Origin: UBA2773 sp964458715
Lineage (GTDB): Bacteria; Patescibacteriota; Minisyncoccia; Moranbacterales; DUUL01
Reading direction: 5' to 3'
Assembly (NCBI GenBank): GCA_964458715.1
Contig: CAYWJP010000009.1
Span: forward strand, 1-23,944
Length of the DNA: 23,944 bases
Shown here: one piece after another, positions 13,842 through 22,108 of the stretch
How positions within the stretch are numbered: the stretch's first letter is position 1
How the letters are laid out: every line of letters starts with the position of its first letter
The notes under the pieces: model-generated
Database searches by the model: none
The model's input: the letters and a program-made list of their open reading frames with translations, nothing else
What the model was told of the DNA's origin: nothing
Position numbers and translations under genes: made by a program

Positions 13842-15872
13842 CTAAATCTTTGAATCAATTTTCACCTTAATATCAACCGCTAATGGTTCTTCCCCATTTT
13901 GGTAAAAAAACATTGGATTAATATCTAATTCCTTCAACCAAGCATTTTGCCAACCTATTTTGGCCACCTTTTCGATTTGTTTAACCAAGGAATTAAAATC
14001 TAAGCCTTCTTTTTCAAAAATTTGACTTATTTTTGAATTTTTCAAATCCCTGACGATTTCTTTTTTATCTACTGGCAAAATCCATAAAAGTTTTTCATTA
14101 AAAATTTCGGTTAAAATCCCACCCATCCCGCACAATAAAATTGGTCCAAAATTAGGATCCTTTTTCAATCCAATTATAATTTCAGTTCCTTTTTCAACTT
14201 GTTCTTGAACAATAATTTTTTTATTTTTAAACTTTCTTTGAAATTGCTTTAAATATTTATCAAACTCGACTCGACTTCTTATTCCTGTTTTTACCCCACC
14301 TTCAGCCATTTTATGTAAAATACTCGGATCATCAACCTTCATTATTAATTGACCCGGAATGCTAGATATTTTAAAATCTTTTTCCACTAAAGAAGCTTTT
14401 AGCGCCTTAATACCATAATATTTCATTAGCACTAAAGATTCATCGTAAAAGAAAATTTCTCTTTTTTCTTCTTTGGCTTTATCGACCATATTCCTTATTT
14501 TAGCTGAACTTAAAACGTTTAATTTAAGAGGTTCTTTTTTCATTTTTTTAATTCTTGTTTGAAGTTCTTGATATTCGCTTAATTTCTCCAAGGCCTCTAC
14601 CACTTCTTGTGGAAATTGAAAAACATTTTTTCTCGACGCTCCTATCAAAATAGGAATAATAGGGGAAATTCCGGAATCTTCTTCTTTCCTAATTATTTCT
14701 AGAATATTTTCTACGTCAGTTTGAGCTTGAGGAGTTATCAAGGCGACAACTGCACCTATCTTTTTAATTTTATTTATCTCTTTTAAAGAATTTTTGTACC
14801 TTTCAGAATCAGCATCACCTAAAATATCAATTGGGTTTTCCACTGAAGCAGCCTGGGGCAACTTTTTTTTGATAGATTCTTTTTCTTTATTAGTAAAATT
14901 ATAGAAATTAAGATTTTTTCTTTGTTCTATTAAGTCGGTAATAATTACTCCTGGTCCTCCTGCATTAGTTAAAACCACTAAATTATTGTTCCGAAAAGGT
15001 TTATGATTATTTAAAAGTCGAAGCGTGTTCCAAAAATTACCAATGTCTTCGAAATATAACACCCCTGCGTCTTGAAAAGCCTTTTTGAACACGTCTATTT
15101 CTCCCGCCATTGAACCAGTATGAGACATTATAGCCTTCTGCACCTTTTTAGAATTTCCGGCTTTTAAAATCAAGATTGGCTTTTTTTTAGTTATACTCGC
15201 AACAGTATTATAGAAAAGTCTTCCTCTTTTAATATTTTCTAAATAAAGACCAATAATTTTAGTTTTAGGGTCCTTAGCTAAATATTTCAAAGAATCAATT
15301 TCATCTAAGATAACTTTATTACCTAAAGTGATTATTTTAGAAAAACCCAATTCTTCCTCTCGAGCAATATCCAGCAGACCAGTCACAAAAGCTCCTGATT
15401 GAGAAATCAAACCGATATCTCCTTTTGGGATTTCTTTTTTAGCAAAAGAAGCATTTATATTTTTATTTGTATTGATAAAGCCCAGACAATTTGGACCCAT
15501 TATATTGAGGTTGTTTGCTTCAGCCACTTTTTTCAACTCAGCTTCTCTCTTTTGACCATCTTCTCCACTTTCAGAAAAACCAGCAGAAATAATCACAATA
15601 TTTCTTATTTTTTTTTCGATACATTCATCCACCGCCAATAGAACCATAGAAGCAGGGATGGCTATTATTGCTAAATCGACTTTCTTTTTTACTTCTAAAA
15701 TCGAGGCATTAACTTTTAAACCTTCAATAATTTTATGCCTAGGATTAATTGGAATAATTAGTCCAGTATATTTTTTATTTTTAAGATTTTTTATCAAAAT
15801 ATTACCAATCTTGTTTTTTTTATCAGAAGCTCCGATGACAGCAATGCTCCTGGGATTTAAAATTTTTTCCAT
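13842..15872 (-). CDS. ADP-forming acetate/acyl-CoA ligase, fused alpha-beta
   Basis: The enzyme turns acetyl-CoA (or another acyl-CoA), ADP and phosphate into acetate, CoA and ATP, making ATP by substrate-level phosphorylation. The 676-residue protein joins both subunits. It has a CoA-binding Rossmann domain (PRSIAVIGASDKKNKIG at 7-23), MGPNCLGF at 125-132 and SQSGAF at 157-162. The active-site histidine that takes the phosphate is H251 in SHTGSMAG. The C-terminal ATP-grasp domain (about 470-676) has MKVDDPSILHKMAEGGVKTGI, CGMGGILTEI and LKELDINPM. Length and domain order are normal. The ATG is about 15 nt after a TATAAT box. Acetate is the likely product; branched-chain or aryl acids are possible. 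A related alternative is a GNAT-less protein acetyltransferase of the same fold, which I think less likely. Confidence 0.92.
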   Translation of the reverse strand: MEKILNPRSIAVIGASDKKNKIGNILIKNLKNKKYTGLIIPINPRHKIIEGLKVNASILEVKKKVDLAIIAIPASMVLLAVDECIEKKIRNIVIISAGFSESGEDGQKREAELKKVAEANNLNIMGPNCLGFINTNKNINASFAKKEIPKGDIGLISQSGAFVTGLLDIAREEELGFSKIITLGNKVILDEIDSLKYLAKDPKTKIIGLYLENIKRGRLFYNTVASITKKKPILILKAGNSKKVQKAIMSHTGSMAGEIDVFKKAFQDAGVLYFEDIGNFWNTLRLLNNHKPFRNNNLVVLTNAGGPGVIITDLIEQRKNLNFYNFTNKEKESIKKKLPQAASVENPIDILGDADSERYKNSLKEINKIKKIGAVVALITPQAQTDVENILEIIRKEEDSGISPIIPILIGASRKNVFQFPQEVVEALEKLSEYQELQTRIKKMKKEPLKLNVLSSAKIRNMVDKAKEEKREIFFYDESLVLMKYYGIKALKASLVEKDFKISSIPGQLIMKVDDPSILHKMAEGGVKTGIRSRVEFDKYLKQFQRKFKNKKIIVQEQVEKGTEIIIGLKKDPNFGPILLCGMGGILTEIFNEKLLWILPVDKKEIVRDLKNSKISQIFEKEGLDFNSLVKQIEKVAKIGWQNAWLKELDINPMFFYQNGEEPLAVDIKVKIDSKI

Positions 15873-15887
15873 TTTATTTGGGGGCTT

Positions 15888-15893
15888 ATTATA
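15888..15893 (-). promoter_or_regulatory. Possible promoter (-10) of the acyl-CoA ligase gene
   Basis: A perfect TATAAT on the minus strand, 15 nt before the ATG at 15872, so the transcript would be nearly leaderless. A poor -35 (TTTTGC, 16-nt spacer) stands upstream, so this is tentative. Confidence 0.4.
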
Positions 15894-15902
15894 GAATAAC
15901 TT

Positions 15903-16022
15903 TTCTACTGCAAAATGATAATTTCAAATAAATTTTCTTCAAATTTTTTTACATTAACTCTGGTTAGTGCTTCAAAAATTGTTTAAAAAATTTATTTTGA
16001 AATTCTAATTTTTCGCTACGAA
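15903..16022. repeat. Imperfect palindrome between the PfkB kinase and acyl-CoA ligase genes
   Basis: Left arm about 15903-15950 and right arm about 15969-16022. The best part pairs aatttcaaa-taaatttt (15920 onward) with aaaatttattttgaaatt (to 16004). The centre, attaactctggttag, is loosely like the centres of the elements near 2075 and 23735. It may belong to the same family. Confidence 0.6.
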
Positions 16023-16047
16023 AATTCATTCAATAATAATCCCTGTC

Positions 16048-17055
16048 TTATATTTTCTTTATTTTTTGAATTAAACTTTTTTCTTGTTTTTGTAATTCTT
16101 TTTTTGTAAGTAATCCTTTAGTTGATCCAATCTTAGTTAAAACGGCACCGCTGTTAGCAATTCCCCAAGCCAATCCCATTTTAATGTCAGCGCTATTAAT
16201 ATAAGTGCTTAAAAAGCCACTAACAAAAGCATCTCCGGCTCCCACCGTTTCAATTTTATTAGTTTCGTTTATTTCTAGCCAAAAACTATTCGAATCATCA
16301 CAAGCATAAGCCCCCTCAGCTCCATCAGTAATTACAACATTTTTAAAACCTAGTTTTTTAATAGCTCGGAGTAATATTAAAGGTTTGTCTTCAAATTTAA
16401 TTTTAAGTTCTTGCAGAATTTCAATCGCCTCATCTCGATTAAGAAAAACTATTTCGAACTTATCAAAATATTGAGACAACTTTATTAAATTATTTTTAAT
16501 CTGATAACCACTAGGAACGAAGGCTATACTGACTTTTTTCTTTTCAGCAAATTCCACCGTTTTTTTTATTTTCTCTACTGAATTTTTCTTTTGAGAACCA
16601 ATATAGATCCAATCTACTTTTTCTCTAAATTTACTTAAAGCTTTTTCTAAATCAAATAATTCTACCGAATCTCCAGTTCTGATAATGGTATGATCGAGAT
16701 GATTTATGTCTGATATTATCGCTGAAATTCCGCTGGATTCAGCACCTCGACGTTGCATATAATTCTTTTTTATTTTCAACTTACCAATTCTCTTTTCTAT
16801 CCATTTGCCTACTTCATTTTTAGCTGTTCGAGCAAAAACAAAGCTTTTTATTCCGCCTAAATTTAATCCAGCTGCCACATTAACAGCACTTCCGCCCACT
16901 TCTTCCACTAAATTTTTCGCGTCTATTTTAGCACCAAACTCAAAAGACATTATCCTTTTTTCGGTTAAACTTTTTTTATTTTCAGTAATTTGAGTTTTAT
17001 TTAAAACGATAAAAATATCCTTAGTGGCCGATCCGATACAAATCACTTTTTTCAT
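16048..17055 (-). CDS. PfkB/ribokinase-family sugar kinase
   Basis: A 335-residue kinase of the ribokinase fold. It has the first PfkB signature GGSAVNVAAGLNLGG at 54-68. The second signature, VGAGDAFVSGFL, begins at 271; D275 is the catalytic base, and the GAGD loop forms the anion hole. The substrate cannot be told from sequence alone: fructose 6-phosphate, ribose, a nucleoside or another sugar are all possible. It lies 51 nt after phosphoglycerate kinase, so it may serve a glycolytic or sugar-salvage step. The start MKKVICIGSATKDIF matches the family. A palindrome follows the stop codon. Confidence 0.88.
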   Translation of the reverse strand: MKKVICIGSATKDIFIVLNKTQITENKKSLTEKRIMSFEFGAKIDAKNLVEEVGGSAVNVAAGLNLGGIKSFVFARTAKNEVGKWIEKRIGKLKIKKNYMQRRGAESSGISAIISDINHLDHTIIRTGDSVELFDLEKALSKFREKVDWIYIGSQKKNSVEKIKKTVEFAEKKKVSIAFVPSGYQIKNNLIKLSQYFDKFEIVFLNRDEAIEILQELKIKFEDKPLILLRAIKKLGFKNVVITDGAEGAYACDDSNSFWLEINETNKIETVGAGDAFVSGFLSTYINSADIKMGLAWGIANSGAVLTKIGSTKGLLTKKELQKQEKSLIQKIKKI

Positions 17056-17106
17056 GGTTTATATTTACCTAATTAATTTACTTATATTTTAGCAGAAAAA
17101 ATTCTT

Positions 17107-18159
17107 TTATCCTAAAGCCTTAAGTCCCGGTAATTCTTTAGCTGATAAAAATTCTAGCATTGCTCCACCGCTCATTGAAGCGTAATTAAAATCTTTTACA
17201 TTAAAAAAATAATTAACTGCTTCTATTGTTTCACCTCCGCCAACCAATTTAAAAGCTTCTTTGTTTTCGATAATAGCTCTAGTTATTTCTTTGGTTCCCA
17301 TTGAACAATCTGCTTTTTCGAACATGCCTAATGGACCATTCCAAACGATAGTCTTGGCCTGATTGATTTTATCAATAAACATTTTTATAGTTTCTTCACC
17401 AATGTCCAATCGAGCGTTGGCTTCTTCTTTCGGCGAAAAATCAATTGGCAAGAAAACGTTTTCCGGAAAACTCATCATTTTATCCAGAGCTTCATTGGCG
17501 GTTTTTCCACCGACTAAAATAGAATCATATTCTTTGGCTAAATTTTCAATAACTGGTAATTTAGTCTTAATTTTAGCACCCCCAATTATGGCGACAGCTG
17601 GTTTTTGCGGATTATATTTTACTATTTTCAAATTTTCAACTTCTTTAGCCAATAGTCTACCTGCACATTTTTCTAGGCAAAATTCAGGAAATTTTGTCAA
17701 AGAAGCGTGATCTCTATGGCAAACCGAAAAAGCGTTATTAATATAAACATCAAATCCACTGGCAATTTTTTCCGCAAAAAGATCATTGGACTCTTCTTCC
17801 CCCTTCCAAAAACGAAGATTTTCTAAAATTGCCAATTCGATTGTCTGATCGGCTTTAACTTCTTTAATATCTTCAATATTTTTTATTAATTTAATTTCGA
17901 GTCCCAAATATTCTTCCAGTTTTTTTCGAACTGGTTCTATCGAAAGATCTTCGTTATACTTTCCTTCTGGTCTTCCAAGATGAGAAGTTAATAAAATAAA
18001 CCGAGCTTCTTTCTTTAGGACCGTTCTAATTGTTTCCAGAGAAAATTCAATCTTATCATCTTCTTCATCGGTAAGGATCTTGTCTTCCATGGGAACGTTA
18101 TAGTCGCAGCGAATCAAAACACTTTTGCCTACAAAATCAATATCATCAATTGTTTTCAT
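17107..18159 (-). CDS. pgk: Phosphoglycerate kinase, short form
   Basis: Catalyses 1,3-bisphosphoglycerate + ADP to 3-phosphoglycerate + ATP in glycolysis. Substrate residues are present: R17-x-D19-x-N21, HLGRP at 60-64, R116 in LENLRF and R149 in HRDH. On the nucleotide side are GGAK at 193-196, WNGPLGMFE at 273-281 and GGGET at 307-311. The protein has 350 residues, against about 390-400 for most bacterial enzymes. Most of the missing length lies between VGGKTAN (216-222) and FLPIDF (236-241), where usual enzymes have about 40 more residues. The frame is open to an ATG at 18198, but MKTIDDIDFVGKSVL fits the family, so the start is placed at 18159, overlapping the glycosyltransferase end by 14 nt. 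Confidence 0.95.
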   Translation of the reverse strand: MKTIDDIDFVGKSVLIRCDYNVPMEDKILTDEEDDKIEFSLETIRTVLKKEARFILLTSHLGRPEGKYNEDLSIEPVRKKLEEYLGLEIKLIKNIEDIKEVKADQTIELAILENLRFWKGEEESNDLFAEKIASGFDVYINNAFSVCHRDHASLTKFPEFCLEKCAGRLLAKEVENLKIVKYNPQKPAVAIIGGAKIKTKLPVIENLAKEYDSILVGGKTANEALDKMMSFPENVFLPIDFSPKEEANARLDIGEETIKMFIDKINQAKTIVWNGPLGMFEKADCSMGTKEITRAIIENKEAFKLVGGGETIEAVNYFFNVKDFNYASMSGGAMLEFLSAKELPGLKALG

Positions 18160-19267
18160 TTTTATTTTTATTTTTAAATTTATTATATTGCGATTCAACT
18201 TCTTTTTTTATTTTATTCTTAAATATCTCTCGTGAAAAACCCATGGCTGTTTGTCTTATATATTCTGAATCAAAATTAATCTTTTGAAATTTTTCAATTG
18301 CCTCTTTCAAATCTTTTTTGGTTTGATTTTCGAAAAAAATTCCCGTTTTATTATCTTCGACATGTTCAATAATATCTCCTGCTCGATAAGCAATCACCGG
18401 CCTTCCGCTAGCCAAGGCTTCAATTGCTACAATTCCGAAGTCTTCTTCTTGAGGAAAAATAAAAGCCTGTGTTTTAGAATAAACTTCCCGCAGTTTCTTT
18501 TCAGAAACTCGACCCAAAAAATCAATTGTCGGACCCGCTATTTTTTTTAAATTACCATATTCAATTCCCCTGCCAATTATTTTCAAAGGAATCTTTAATT
18601 CATTAAAAACTTCAATTACTAAATCCATTTTTTTATATTTCATCATTCTCCCAGTTACCAAAAAATAATTTTCTAATTCTTTTTTAGGTGTTATATAAAA
18701 TTTTTCAACTTCCACGGGAGGATTAATCACAACTGATTCTCTTTGATAGTATTTTTTAATTCGACCCTGAACAAATTTAGAATTAGCGATAAAATGATCC
18801 ACTCCATTAGATGAAAAATAATCCCAAACTCGAATGTAATTCATTAAAAAAGGAACGATTTTTTTAAGCCAACTAGGGAAACCGAATTCTCGAGTATAAT
18901 GTTGACAATCATCCCAAGCATAGCGCATTGGAGTATGACAATAACAAATATGCAAAACCTTGGGAGAAGTAACGACATTTTTAGCAAAACTTGAAGAATC
19001 TGAGAAAACTAAATCGTAATAATCTAAATTAAACTGCTCGACAGCGTTCATCATCAAAAGGGGAAAGAGGCGATGATATTTTCTAGTCAGAGGCACCTTT
19101 TGTAAAAAAGAAGTTTTAATTTTTTTATTTTTAAATTCCAGGCATTTTTTATCATCATACAAAATAGTATAGATTGGAGCATTAGGCCAAATCTCAGTCA
19201 AAGATTTTAAAACCCTTTCTGCGCCACCATTCTGAACCAGATAATCATGGACAAGGGCTATTTTCAT
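18146..19267 (-). CDS. GT4-family glycosyltransferase
   Basis: A 373-residue enzyme of the GT-B fold. The N-terminal domain begins MKIALVHDYLVQNGGAERVL, the usual acceptor-side start. The C-terminal domain has FLVTGRMMKYKKMDLVIEVF near 202-221. The E-x7-E nucleotide-sugar motif is E275 to E283 (EEDFGIVAIE), followed by ALASGRPVIAYRAGD. This is a retaining transferase that uses a nucleotide-activated sugar, probably mannose, glucose or galactose, for glycans or glycolipids at the cytoplasmic face of the membrane. The acceptor is unknown. It ends with a Lys/Asn-rich tail and its TGA stop lies inside the start of pgk, so the two may be coupled. A palindromic element lies just upstream. Confidence 0.9.
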   Translation of the reverse strand: MKIALVHDYLVQNGGAERVLKSLTEIWPNAPIYTILYDDKKCLEFKNKKIKTSFLQKVPLTRKYHRLFPLLMMNAVEQFNLDYYDLVFSDSSSFAKNVVTSPKVLHICYCHTPMRYAWDDCQHYTREFGFPSWLKKIVPFLMNYIRVWDYFSSNGVDHFIANSKFVQGRIKKYYQRESVVINPPVEVEKFYITPKKELENYFLVTGRMMKYKKMDLVIEVFNELKIPLKIIGRGIEYGNLKKIAGPTIDFLGRVSEKKLREVYSKTQAFIFPQEEDFGIVAIEALASGRPVIAYRAGDIIEHVEDNKTGIFFENQTKKDLKEAIEKFQKINFDSEYIRQTAMGFSREIFKNKIKKEVESQYNKFKNKNKNENN

Positions 19268-19277
19268 ATTCTTTTCT

Positions 19278-19436
19278 TAGGAATTACGCATTTGATATAT
19301 TTCTTTACCAAGTTTTCTCTTGCCTTAACATAGTTCACCACAGCAAACGAAGACGAACTTGCCTCACCGTAACCCCGCCTACCAGCAGGCAATTTCAGCG
19401 AAGACAGGCGAACTATACTCAAATGCCTAATTCCTA
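19278..19436. mobile_element. MITE-like element with terminal inverted repeats
   Basis: Left end 19278-19299 and right end 19414-19436 are inverted copies (outer part taggaatta, then gcatttga, then tata) with one substitution and one extra base. The about 159-bp unit has internal atagttc (19330-19336) and gaactat (19409-19415), and a GC-rich core shared in part with 11049-11058. No target duplication is evident and no transposase is in the window. It lies between the secF stop (10 nt away) and the glycosyltransferase start. Confidence 0.5.
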
Positions 19437-19445
19437 TTTTTAATT

Positions 19446-20333
19446 TTATTTTTGATCTCTTTTCCAAAGTTCAGCCACAAAAGCCGTCGCAATAAAAATT
19501 GAAGAATAAGTTCCAAAAAAGATTCCAATTAGCAATGCTAACGAAAAATACTTGACGGTTTCTCCTCCCCAAAAAATAATAGCCAATAACACTAAAATAA
19601 CTGTCAATGAAGTATTTACTGATCTGGCAATACTCTCTCGGATAGATTTATTGATAGTTCCTTCAAAATCTTTTCCAGCTCCATAGCGTAATAAATTTTC
19701 TCTAATTCGATCAAAAATAACGATTGTATCATTAACACTGTATCCGAAAATAGTCAGTAAGGCCGCCACAAAAGGAATGCCCACTTCGATTCCATAAAAA
19801 TGGCCTAGAAAAGCAAAAAATCCTAGGGTAATAATAATATCATGAATTAAGGCTAAAACTGCTCCCATGCCATACTTCCAACTATTAATTGGATAAGAAA
19901 TTTTTCTAAAAGCCCAAGCCACGTACCAAGTAATTCCTATTATGGAAACAATCACGGCGTAAATAGCATTTCTGGTTAATTCTGAGGATATTAATGAACT
20001 AATAAATTCGGTTCTAAGAACTTCCATTTCGGGATATTCTTTTTTTAAAATCGTTTCTAGTTTAGGATTGATTTTATTTCCTTCAACTTGATAACGAATA
20101 ATAAAAGAATTGTTCTCAGCTGGTTGAATTAGCAGACTAGGTAATCCCAAATCCTTAATTACTTCACCAACTTGATCTCTGTTTACCGCCTGTTTAAACT
20201 GAATTTCAGTCAAAACCCCTCCTGTAAAATCAATCCCAAGTTTCAATCCCCAAATAGAAATCAGAGCAATACTGACAGCAATTAAAAAACCGGAAAATAG
20301 AAACGAGTATTTTCTTTTTTCAATTATCTTCAT
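19446..20333 (-). CDS. secF: Protein translocase subunit SecF
   Basis: SecF works with SecD as a proton-driven aid to SecYEG export. The 295-residue protein has a first membrane helix at about 10-30, GIDFTGG at 33-39, and a small extracytoplasmic domain at about 40-118. Five more helices follow, with the signature GYSVNDTIVIFDRIREN at 197-213 and a motif near RSVNTSLTV. Length is ordinary. SecD usually stands just upstream; here the upstream neighbour is ruvC (52 nt away), so secD must lie elsewhere or be fused or absent. A MITE-like element follows the stop codon. Confidence 0.97.
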   Translation of the reverse strand: MKIIEKRKYSFLFSGFLIAVSIALISIWGLKLGIDFTGGVLTEIQFKQAVNRDQVGEVIKDLGLPSLLIQPAENNSFIIRYQVEGNKINPKLETILKKEYPEMEVLRTEFISSLISSELTRNAIYAVIVSIIGITWYVAWAFRKISYPINSWKYGMGAVLALIHDIIITLGFFAFLGHFYGIEVGIPFVAALLTIFGYSVNDTIVIFDRIRENLLRYGAGKDFEGTINKSIRESIARSVNTSLTVILVLLAIIFWGGETVKYFSLALLIGIFFGTYSSIFIATAFVAELWKRDQK

Positions 20334-20385
20334 TTAAATTTTTTTAATAATATTGAGAATAGTTCCATATTAAATTAATTATAGA

Positions 20386-20892
20386 CTAACCTTGACTATC
20401 CAGCAACTCTACTTTTCGAGATTGCTGACGACAAAGCGCTACGGCCAAAGCATCAGCCGCATCATCTGGCTGAGGAATCTTTTTGAGACTTAAAATATTT
20501 TGAACCATAATTTGAACTTGTTTTTTCTCAGCTCGCCCATAACCGGTCAAAGCTTGTTTAATCTGTAAAGGTGTATATTCAAAAACTGGAATCTTCTTTT
20601 CAGTCGGAATCAACATTAAAACTCCTCGAGCCTGGGCTACTTTTATAGCAGTTTTAAGATTTTTGAAAAAGAAAAGATCTTCAATCGCCACCTCGTCTGG
20701 TTTATAAGTATCTAAAATATGTCTTAGATCTCGAGCAATTTCTTCTAAACGTTTAACGTCCGAATGAGTTTTGGGAGTTTCGATACAACCATAAGCAATT
20801 AAAATCGGCTCTCCCTTTTTCTCTTCAATCAATCCCCAACCAGTAGTGGCAGTTCCTGGATCAATTCCTAAGATTTTGATATTTTCATTCAT
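20386..20892 (-). CDS. ruvC: Holliday junction endonuclease RuvC
   Basis: RuvC cuts four-way DNA junctions as a dimer, with RuvAB. The 168-residue protein has all four acidic catalytic residues of the RNase H-like fold: D11 in GIDPGTATTGWG, E71 in VAIEDLFF, and D144 and D147 in PDDAADALAVA. Length is normal. It lies downstream of yebC, the common yebC-ruvC order, but with a 239-bp AT-rich gap. ruvA and ruvB do not follow; secF comes next after 52 nt. The start ATG has no Shine-Dalgarno. Confidence 0.97.
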   Translation of the reverse strand: MNENIKILGIDPGTATTGWGLIEEKKGEPILIAYGCIETPKTHSDVKRLEEIARDLRHILDTYKPDEVAIEDLFFFKNLKTAIKVAQARGVLMLIPTEKKIPVFEYTPLQIKQALTGYGRAEKKQVQIMVQNILSLKKIPQPDDAADALAVALCRQQSRKVELLDSQG

Positions 20893-21035
20893 ATAGAGAA
20901 TATTTGTTAAAATTGTGAGCTTTTGAAATTAAAAATGTAACTATAATTTTGAATTTTGATTGAATTTTTAATGATTTAATTTTTAATTAAACTATTTTTT
21001 ATAAATATTTAAATTATTTAATAATTCGAAATTGA

Positions 21036-21063
21036 TTCGAAATTCAAAATTCGAAATTCAAAA
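21036..21063. repeat. Two tandem 14-bp repeats in the yebC-ruvC gap
   Basis: The unit ttcgaaattcaaaa occurs twice without a break, with a partial copy just before (21025-21035). Related words in inverse orientation occur near 20948-20972. The rest of the 239-bp gap is AT-rich with no gene seen. Confidence 0.6.
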
Positions 21064-21131
21064 TTGATTCCAAACTTATGCCTTCATTAAACTTCCACAT
21101 CCAAGAATATTTTTTCAACTGTATAAATTAT

Positions 21132-21848
21132 TTAACCCAGATTATCATAAATTTCTACCACATCCTCTTGCTCTTCAATCTTATCTACAAAATTAGAATA
21201 AATTTCAATATCTTTGTCACTAAGATCCAAGGTGTTTTGAGGCAAATAGGTTGAAATAGCCTCTTTTATTTCTAGCTCTGATTTTTCCAAAAATTCTTTT
21301 ACTTCTTGCAGTTTTTGGAAAGAAGTATAAATAACAAAACTATCCTTCTCTTTCTCGTAATCATTGGCACCGCTTTCAATAATAATTTCTTCTAATTCAT
21401 CTTCACTTTTATCATCATCAGAAACAACTATCTTCCCCACTTGATCAAACTGCCAACTAATGCTTCCGGCTTCTACCATTTTACCGCCGTTTTTTGTTAA
21501 AGAATTTCGAACTTCAGCCAAAGTTCTATTTTTATTATCACTGACTGCTCTAATTAACATCGCCACTTGATTAGGACCATAGGCTTCAAAAAGATATTCT
21601 TCTAATTGGGTTCCATCTTTTAAAACGCCGCTGCCTCTTTTAATAGCTTTATTAATATTTTCATTAGGCATATTAGCCGCTCGAGCTTTATCCACCGCCA
21701 TTTTAAGTTGAAAATTATACTCGGGATCTGCTCCATTTTTAGCGGCTAAAATAATATCCTTGGAAATCATCGAAAATATCTTGGAGCGCTTGGCATCAGT
21801 AGCCGCTTTTTTATTTTTTATTTTTGACCACTTATTATGTCCAGACAT
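21132..21848 (-). CDS. yebC: YebC/PmpR-family protein
   Basis: A complete 238-residue YebC with the family start MSGHNKWSKIKNKKAATDAKRSKIFS, then DPEYNFQLKMAVDKARAANMPNENINKAIKRG. It also has the middle motif YEGYGPNQ-like EAYGPNQVAMLIRAVSDNKNRT, with NGGKMVEAGSISWQFD after it. Members were first described as DNA-binding regulators; more recent work supports a translation role at proline-rich stretches. It precedes ruvC, the usual neighbour. The acidic C-terminal half is normal. Confidence 0.95.
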   Translation of the reverse strand: MSGHNKWSKIKNKKAATDAKRSKIFSMISKDIILAAKNGADPEYNFQLKMAVDKARAANMPNENINKAIKRGSGVLKDGTQLEEYLFEAYGPNQVAMLIRAVSDNKNRTLAEVRNSLTKNGGKMVEAGSISWQFDQVGKIVVSDDDKSEDELEEIIIESGANDYEKEKDSFVIYTSFQKLQEVKEFLEKSELEIKEAISTYLPQNTLDLSDKDIEIYSNFVDKIEEQEDVVEIYDNLG

Positions 21849-21883
21849 GGTTAAGATATTAATATTTTACTTTTATAATTTTC

Positions 21884-21912
21884 ATTTTAGTCTTTGTCGG
21901 TGATTTTTTCAA
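21884..21912 (-). promoter_or_regulatory. Possible promoter of yebC
   Basis: On the minus strand TTGAAA, 17-nt spacer, TAAAAT. The start would be near 21877, giving a leader of about 29 nt before the ATG. Confidence 0.5.
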
Positions 21913-22039
21913 GAGAAACTATTAATAAATTTCAAAATTCAAATTACTCAAATGAAATTCTAATGTCAAAATCAAAATATCAAAAAATAGCCATAATCAA
22001 AATATTTAGTCATTTTTAATTTTGATTTGAATAATTTTG

Positions 22040-22053
22040 CTCGCCGCGGCGAG
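22040..22053. repeat. Perfect 14-bp GC-rich palindrome
   Basis: The sequence ctcgccgcggcgag stands in the AT-rich xseA-yebC gap (260 bp). Flanking sequence (22029-22073) also pairs in part, allowing a longer broken stem. No T run follows, so it does not look like a terminator. Confidence 0.6.
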
Positions 22054-22108
22054 TGAGCTTTGAAATAATTCTCGATATTATCTTTAAAATAAACTTTCTT
22101 TAAACAAT

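Noticed and set aside
18146..18159. Possible reassignment of TGA to glycine, as in some CPR lineages.
   Set aside because: The glycosyltransferase ends at TGA at a sensible place inside the pgk start, and no gene needs TGA to be read through.
19264..19467. A 67-codon minus-strand open frame between secF and the glycosyltransferase, with a TGA overlapping the next ATG.
   Set aside because: Most of it is the translation of the MITE-like element (19278-19436). The start lies inside secF, and the composition (runs of Ser, PAGRRGYGEA) looks like translated repeat, not a protein.
22040..22053. GC-rich palindrome as an intrinsic terminator for xseA.
   Set aside because: No T run follows on either strand.
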